Shown here piece by piece: positions 60,084-64,000 of a DNA stretch of 64,000 bases (position 1 is its first letter; each line of letters begins with the position of its first letter). This DNA comes from Fructobacillus cardui (GTDB lineage Bacteria > Bacillota > Bacilli > Lactobacillales > Lactobacillaceae). The notes under the pieces were generated by a model, which saw nothing but the letters and a program-made list of their open reading frames with translations, made no database searches and was not told the origin of the DNA. A program made the position numbers and the translations under genes. The DNA lies in the NCBI RefSeq assembly GCF_023218935.1, contig NZ_JAJIAL010000004.1; one strand, given 5' to 3'.

Positions 60084-61091
60084 TTAGTTTCGTTGCAAAA
60101 CGTCCAAAGACTTCAATGATTCACCAACACCCTTGACGACGGCATCCAAAGGATTTTCCGCCACGATTACGGGAACCTTCGTAATTCCTTCAATCAAAGT
60201 TGACAAACCGCGCAATTGTGCTCCGCCACCAGTCAAGACCATTCCATGATCAATTACATCGGCAGAAATTTCAGGTTGTGTTGACTCCAATGTTTCACGA
60301 ATTGAGTTAACCACTTCGTTGATTGGGTCTTGGATTGCCGTTGCCACGTCATAGGCCGAAACTTCAATAGTCTTTGGCAAACCGGTCAACAAGTCACGAC
60401 CACGAGCCGTCGTTGGTTCCATCATTTTGGCATCTTCCAAAGAAACATTTCCAACTTCAATCTTCAAACGCTCAGCGGTTGATTCACCGATTGCCAAGTT
60501 GTTATTGTTACGGACAAATGATGAAATTGCTTCGTTGAGCTTGTCGCCCGCAAAACGAGTTGAACGAGCTGCAACAATACCACCAAGTGAAATCGTTGCA
60601 ACATCCGTGGTTCCACCACCAAAGTCAACAACCATTGAACCAGTTGGTTCCATAACTGGCAAACCAGCACCAATGGCAGCCGCAAATGGTTCTTCGATGA
60701 CATAAGCATCACGCGCACCAGCGACACGGGCAGCATCAATCACTGCACGACGTTCAACCGCCGTAATACGGGCAGGTACCCCAAGTGTCACGTATGGCTT
60801 ACCAACGCGGCCTCCTAAAGCCTTCTTCAAATAATAAGAAATCATGGCAACTGTCGTGTCATAATCAGCAATAACGCCATCACGCATTGGCCGAATAGCT
60901 GCGATACTTGCAGGGGTGCGACCGAGCATGTCGCGGGCTTCAGAGCCAACGGCAATCACTTCTTGCGTTTCAGTGTTACGTGCAACAACTGAAGGTTCAC
61001 GTAAAACGATTCCCTTTCCTTCGACGTATACATAAGTATTTGTCGTTCCTAAGTCAATACCAACGTTATGTTGTCCAAATGATAATGCCAC
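60084..61091 (-). CDS. mreB: Rod-shape-determining protein MreB
   Basis: This 335-residue bacterial actin has phosphate loop GIDLGTTNTYVYVEG, the connect motif VVDFGGGTTDVATISLGG and the adenosine motif VLTGGGAQLRGL. The start is a GTG at 61091, with GAGAGG seven bases upstream. Upstream is an extended -10 promoter around 61168-61176. Confidence 0.97.
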   Translation of the reverse strand: MALSFGQHNVGIDLGTTNTYVYVEGKGIVLREPSVVARNTETQEVIAVGSEARDMLGRTPASIAAIRPMRDGVIADYDTTVAMISYYLKKALGGRVGKPYVTLGVPARITAVERRAVIDAARVAGARDAYVIEEPFAAAIGAGLPVMEPTGSMVVDFGGGTTDVATISLGGIVAARSTRFAGDKLNEAISSFVRNNNNLAIGESTAERLKIEVGNVSLEDAKMMEPTTARGRDLLTGLPKTIEVSAYDVATAIQDPINEVVNSIRETLESTQPEISADVIDHGMVLTGGGAQLRGLSTLIEGITKVPVIVAENPLDAVVKGVGESLKSLDVLQRN

Positions 61092-61167
61092 GATTTTGCC
61101 TCTCAATTAAAGTCGACACCCGAAAAAAACGAGTCCGGCCATTTTTAATATAGTTTACTTAAATAGT

Positions 61168-61176
61168 ATTGTAGCA
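61168..61176 (-). promoter_or_regulatory. Extended -10 promoter of mreB
   Basis: TGCTACAAT on the minus strand, about 75 bases before the GTG start. Confidence 0.6.
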
Positions 61177-61197
61177 TATTTTAATCACTACAACAGT

Positions 61198-61371
61198 CTA
61201 TTTTGCCTGAATATATGTCACTTTTCCTGCTCTTTGAGCGATTCCCTTCACTGTGTTTTGATAGGGAAAAGCAGACCAGGCCTTCTGAAATGCAGGAAAA
61301 GTTTCGGGATCAACATCAAAATGATTAATTTTCCCATCTTTTAAATCGCTTAGTGCCTGAGCAAAATCCAT
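61198..61371 (-). CDS. Small 57-residue protein downstream of miaA
   Basis: The frame begins MDFAQALSDLKDGKINHFDV and ends RAGKVTYIQAK. GGAGTGGTAA lies just before the ATG, and the gene starts 13 bases after the miaA stop, so it is likely co-transcribed with miaA. It is a soluble protein with no recognised family. Length, ribosome site and tight packing support a real gene. Confidence 0.72.
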   Translation of the reverse strand: MDFAQALSDLKDGKINHFDVDPETFPAFQKAWSAFPYQNTVKGIAQRAGKVTYIQAK

Positions 61372-61384
61372 TTACCACTCCTTT

Positions 61385-62284
61385 TTACTGCTTATATTTT
61401 TTCAAAAAATCAGCAACTTTCTGATCAGCAATTGTCCATGCGTTTTGACCATCAATCCATTGTAACCCCGGAATTTGATGACGCCAATAGGTTAATTGTC
61501 GTTTGGCATAGCGCCGTGAATTTTGTTGGATGGTTGCTACAACTTCTAAGAGTGTCTGTTGTCCCTCAAAAAAAAGGTAAAATTCAGCATAGCCGATGCC
61601 ACGACCAGCCTGCAGATTCAAACCGCCTTGGTCATATAGGCCTTTGGCTTCTTTCTCAAGCCCCTGATCTATCATAAGCTGAACACGACCATTGATGCGC
61701 TCATATAAAAGCCTTCTTGGCCAATCTAAGGCCAAAATGAGTCCAGTATAGTCTGGGCGCTTAGGCCGATTAACTTGCCCGTGACGGGCGATTTGAATTG
61801 CTCGAATGACCCGCTCCTTATTTTGCAGATCAACTCGATTCAATAATTTCTCGTCAGCCAATTGCCTCAATTTGACTTGCAATTCCTCTAAAGATTTTTT
61901 CTGATCTTCTCGAACCTCGTCTTCGTCTGATTTGGCAAAATCCAATGACTGAAAACCCAGCAGTGCTTTGACGTAAAAACCGGTCCCACCAACCACAATT
62001 GGGACTCGCCCTGAATTAACCGTTTCTAAAATTGCCTGATCTGCCAATGAGAGGAAATCAGCCACAGAAAAATCAACAGTTTTATCTGCCACATCAAGCA
62101 AATAATGAGGAATCCCTTCACGTTCTTGAATGGGTGTTTTGGCTGTACCAATATCTAACCCCTGGTAGACCTGCAAAGAATCAGCCGAAATAATGTTACC
62201 GTTATACTTTTTAGCTAGCTGGATAGCCAAATCTGATTTACCAGAAGCAGTTGGTCCTGCAATTACAATTACTGGGATTGCCAT
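61385..62284 (-). CDS. miaA: tRNA dimethylallyltransferase
   Basis: This 299-residue enzyme adds dimethylallyl to A37 of UNN-decoding tRNAs. It has the P-loop AGPTASGKSDLAIQLA, SADSLQVYQGLDIGTAK, VGGTGFYVKALL and RYAKRQLTYWRHQI. GGAGG lies upstream of the ATG. Confidence 0.97.
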   Translation of the reverse strand: MAIPVIVIAGPTASGKSDLAIQLAKKYNGNIISADSLQVYQGLDIGTAKTPIQEREGIPHYLLDVADKTVDFSVADFLSLADQAILETVNSGRVPIVVGGTGFYVKALLGFQSLDFAKSDEDEVREDQKKSLEELQVKLRQLADEKLLNRVDLQNKERVIRAIQIARHGQVNRPKRPDYTGLILALDWPRRLLYERINGRVQLMIDQGLEKEAKGLYDQGGLNLQAGRGIGYAEFYLFFEGQQTLLEVVATIQQNSRRYAKRQLTYWRHQIPGLQWIDGQNAWTIADQKVADFLKKYKQ

Positions 62285-62369
62285 ATTCTACCTCCATTTT
62301 ACAAATAGGGATTTACAAAGTCTTTTATTTCAACGATAATGTTAAGAAAAGATGGAAAGGAGATTGAGG

Positions 62370-62555
62370 ATGAAAAAAGATTTTAAATTTGGCTTGGCCA
62401 CAGGCGTGCTTGGCTCAGCCCTAGCCGTTCTTTCAGCCGGCTTTGGCTATAAGAAATTGGTCCAAGAGCCAAAAGAACAAGAACAAGAAAACTATGAAGA
62501 GGTTTCCCGTGCTGCAATTCGCAAATCAGTTGCCGCTCATCAATCACGCTTCTAA
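62370..62555 (+). CDS. DUF3042 family protein
   Basis: This 61-residue protein has an N-terminal hydrophobic, glycine-rich segment (about residues 5-25, GLATGVLGSALAVLSAGFGYKKLV) and a helical charged tail ending AIRKSVAAHQSRF. It matches the DUF3042 family in length and pattern. The ATG at 62370 is favoured by AAGGAG eight bases before it. It is divergent from miaA. Confidence 0.82.
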   Translation: MKKDFKFGLATGVLGSALAVLSAGFGYKKLVQEPKEQEQENYEEVSRAAIRKSVAAHQSRF

Positions 62556-62564
62556 TAGTTACTA

Positions 62565-62591
62565 AAAAAGAATCGCTAAGCGATTCTTTTT
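62565..62591. terminator. Bidirectional terminator
   Basis: A 12-base perfect stem (62565-62576 with 62580-62591) lies between converging genes, with T runs. Confidence 0.93.
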
Positions 62592-62593
62592 TT

Positions 62594-62995
62594 TTAGCTC
62601 TTCTTTTGCTCCGTCACTTGACGGTAGCCACCAGCCATCAAGAAAATTTGACTCTTAGCCATCCCTTCCTTGCGAAGATGACGCGCAACAGAGCTTGCAC
62701 CAGATAAAGTATCCCCGTACAAGTAAACCGGCATATCTTGGCGTAAACCAGACTTTCCTTGTGAGAAAGTTAATGCTGGCATATTTCGAGCTCCCCTTAA
62801 GTGATTACGCTTATAGGGCTCCTTGTCACGGACATCAACCAATTGACCGTGGTTTTCTGCCTGCTGTGCCATAAAGTCTTCTGCCTTTAAGACAGTTCCC
62901 CGTTGCTTAGCCATGATGCGCGTGCCAAGGGCACTAACCACATAAAAAACAAACCAAATAACTAAGACCCAGGTGATAACAAGCAAGATATTCAT
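62594..62995 (-). CDS. Membrane-anchored rhodanese-like protein without catalytic cysteine
   Basis: This 133-residue protein has an N-terminal span (about residues 3-23) and a rhodanese domain with LVDVRDKEPYKRNHLRGARNMP. The active-site loop reads YGDTLSGASS; there is no cysteine in the whole protein, so it cannot be a sulfurtransferase. It may bind a partner instead. GGAG is nine bases before the ATG. Confidence 0.82.
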   Translation of the reverse strand: MNILLVITWVLVIWFVFYVVSALGTRIMAKQRGTVLKAEDFMAQQAENHGQLVDVRDKEPYKRNHLRGARNMPALTFSQGKSGLRQDMPVYLYGDTLSGASSVARHLRKEGMAKSQIFLMAGGYRQVTEQKKS

Positions 62996-63135
62996 GAAAA
63001 TGCACTCCAATGCTAAATAATGATACTGCTATTATACCTGATAACAGAGCAGGAAGAAAATCTATTTTAGAGAAAGGATTGACTGTTAACGACCAATCAA
63101 AAATTTATTCGTCCAACAATTTCACGCTAAGACAT

Positions 63136-63166
63136 AAAAAATGGAAAATCTTTTCAGATTTTCCAT
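63136..63166 (-). terminator. Terminator of mecA
   Basis: ATGGAAAATC and GATTTTCCAT arms with a six-base loop, then a T run. Confidence 0.9.
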
Positions 63167-63174
63167 CAGGCATT

Positions 63175-63870
63175 TTATTCAGTTAAAAACAGTTGATTCA
63201 ATGATTGTACTGCCTGATTTTCGAACAAAGCCTTACCATGTTCTGACAAAACAGCCTCATTTAACTTAGCATAACGTCCAAACTCCACAATCGTCGCAGA
63301 CAAAGTATTGTATTCAGCAGTTGTCAACGACATCTTTGTTGAATCCAACACTAAGTAATAATGACCCTTGTAGAAATAGGAACTATTATCGCCAGTAAAT
63401 GTTTCCAACCGGTCTGAAAGTGACAAAAGCAAATCAAAATCTGCTAATTCAACAACATCAATACGACCATCAACACTCTTCTTTACAGCATTTTTTTCAT
63501 CATCGTGCGCCATCAAAGCCATTTTTTGCTCAAATGAAACATCGTCAATTGCTTCTTGATTAACGACATCATTATCATCATCACTACGCTCACCAACAAT
63601 GTTTGCTAACAAATCATTTAAAGCGTCTTGATCATCAAGACGGGAAATAAATAATTCCAAGCCATTTTGGTTAGGCAAAACTTGAAAAGAAACTTTGTCA
63701 TTATCAACAAAATCCTCTTCTGTATCAATTTCAGATAAAATGTTATAAAAGAAAGATTCAATTTTATTACGATCGCTGAGCAAATCACGAACCGAAGTCC
63801 CGCGGTCTTGAAGGTCCTCATTTTCAATCATGACCCGAATAGTGTTATCGTTAATTCGTTCCATTTCCAT
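63175..63870 (-). CDS. mecA: Adaptor protein MecA
   Basis: This 231-residue adaptor targets proteins such as ComK to ClpCP. The N-terminal MEMERINDNTIRV block (substrate binding), the acidic linker (about residues 90-125) and the C-terminal Clp-binding domain are present. AGGTG precedes the ATG. It is monocistronic with its own terminator. Confidence 0.94.
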   Translation of the reverse strand: MEMERINDNTIRVMIENEDLQDRGTSVRDLLSDRNKIESFFYNILSEIDTEEDFVDNDKVSFQVLPNQNGLELFISRLDDQDALNDLLANIVGERSDDDNDVVNQEAIDDVSFEQKMALMAHDDEKNAVKKSVDGRIDVVELADFDLLLSLSDRLETFTGDNSSYFYKGHYYLVLDSTKMSLTTAEYNTLSATIVEFGRYAKLNEAVLSEHGKALFENQAVQSLNQLFLTE

Positions 63871-63957
63871 AAGTATTCACCTCAACTTTGATTAACTTCA
63901 ATGCCAAACCAAAGCATCCTGTTACTATTTACTATATTTTAAACTGTATATAAATAA

Positions 63958-64000
63958 AAAACAACAGGGGAACTGATATTCATCAATTCCCCCGTTGTCA
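63958..64000 (-). terminator. Terminator of a gene beyond the right edge
   Basis: A long stem (ACAACAGGGGAACTGAT and its near-complement) is followed by TTTTTTATTT on the minus strand. The gene it serves lies outside the window. Confidence 0.85.

Overview
The window looks like a chromosomal segment of a low-to-mid GC Lactobacillales, most probably Leuconostocaceae (Weissella-like). The evidence is the gene content and order (clpX-ysxC next to tig, pepV, alsD, hprK overlapping gpsA, galU, trxB, a DUF3042 gene and mecA near miaA), strong Shine-Dalgarno sites, TTG-leucine-rich highly expressed genes, and a Firmicutes-type LexA box and T-box. The genus is an inference. I see no rRNA, tRNA, CRISPR array, prophage or intact insertion sequence.

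Positions 1-24 kb are mixed. Housekeeping genes (pdxS, msrA/msrB, ysxC-clpX, tig, pepV, nnrD, exoA) are separated by accessory islands: a LytTR/DUF3021 pair, a LysR/EamA divergon, small membrane proteins, an ASCH protein, a degenerate ImmA/IrrE-like gene with a membrane partner, XRE regulators, an Rgg/MFS divergon, and at 23.4-23.7 kb a probable type I toxin-antitoxin locus (34-residue hydrophobic Hol_Tox/Fst-like toxin with a convergent antisense RNA). Five accessory genes here are interrupted: three by single-base changes in short homopolymers and two by in-frame stop codons.

Positions 24-38 kb hold core genes, mostly on the minus strand: tsaE-GNAT-exonuclease, queA, ruvB, murI-rdgB, cshB, nrnA, dinB, rplS, and dedA-pgm. 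alsD and yslB lie on the plus strand; yslB carries an unusual disordered tail.

Positions 38.1-40.9 kb hold a strongly promoted plus-strand operon (zinc dehydrogenase, YczE/YitT-like membrane protein, VOC protein) behind a long regulatory region with a 32-bp tandem repeat and a palindrome.

Positions 41-64 kb are again core genes: trxB, galU, hprK-gpsA, the pst phosphate uptake operon with phoU, recA with a perfect LexA box, pgsA-rodZ-ymfH-ymfF, an amino-acid ABC importer behind a T-box riboswitch, mreBCD, miaA with a short unlisted-size ORF, a rhodanese-like protein without catalytic cysteine, and mecA. These genes are all intact, which makes the cluster of interrupted genes in the first 24 kb stand out.
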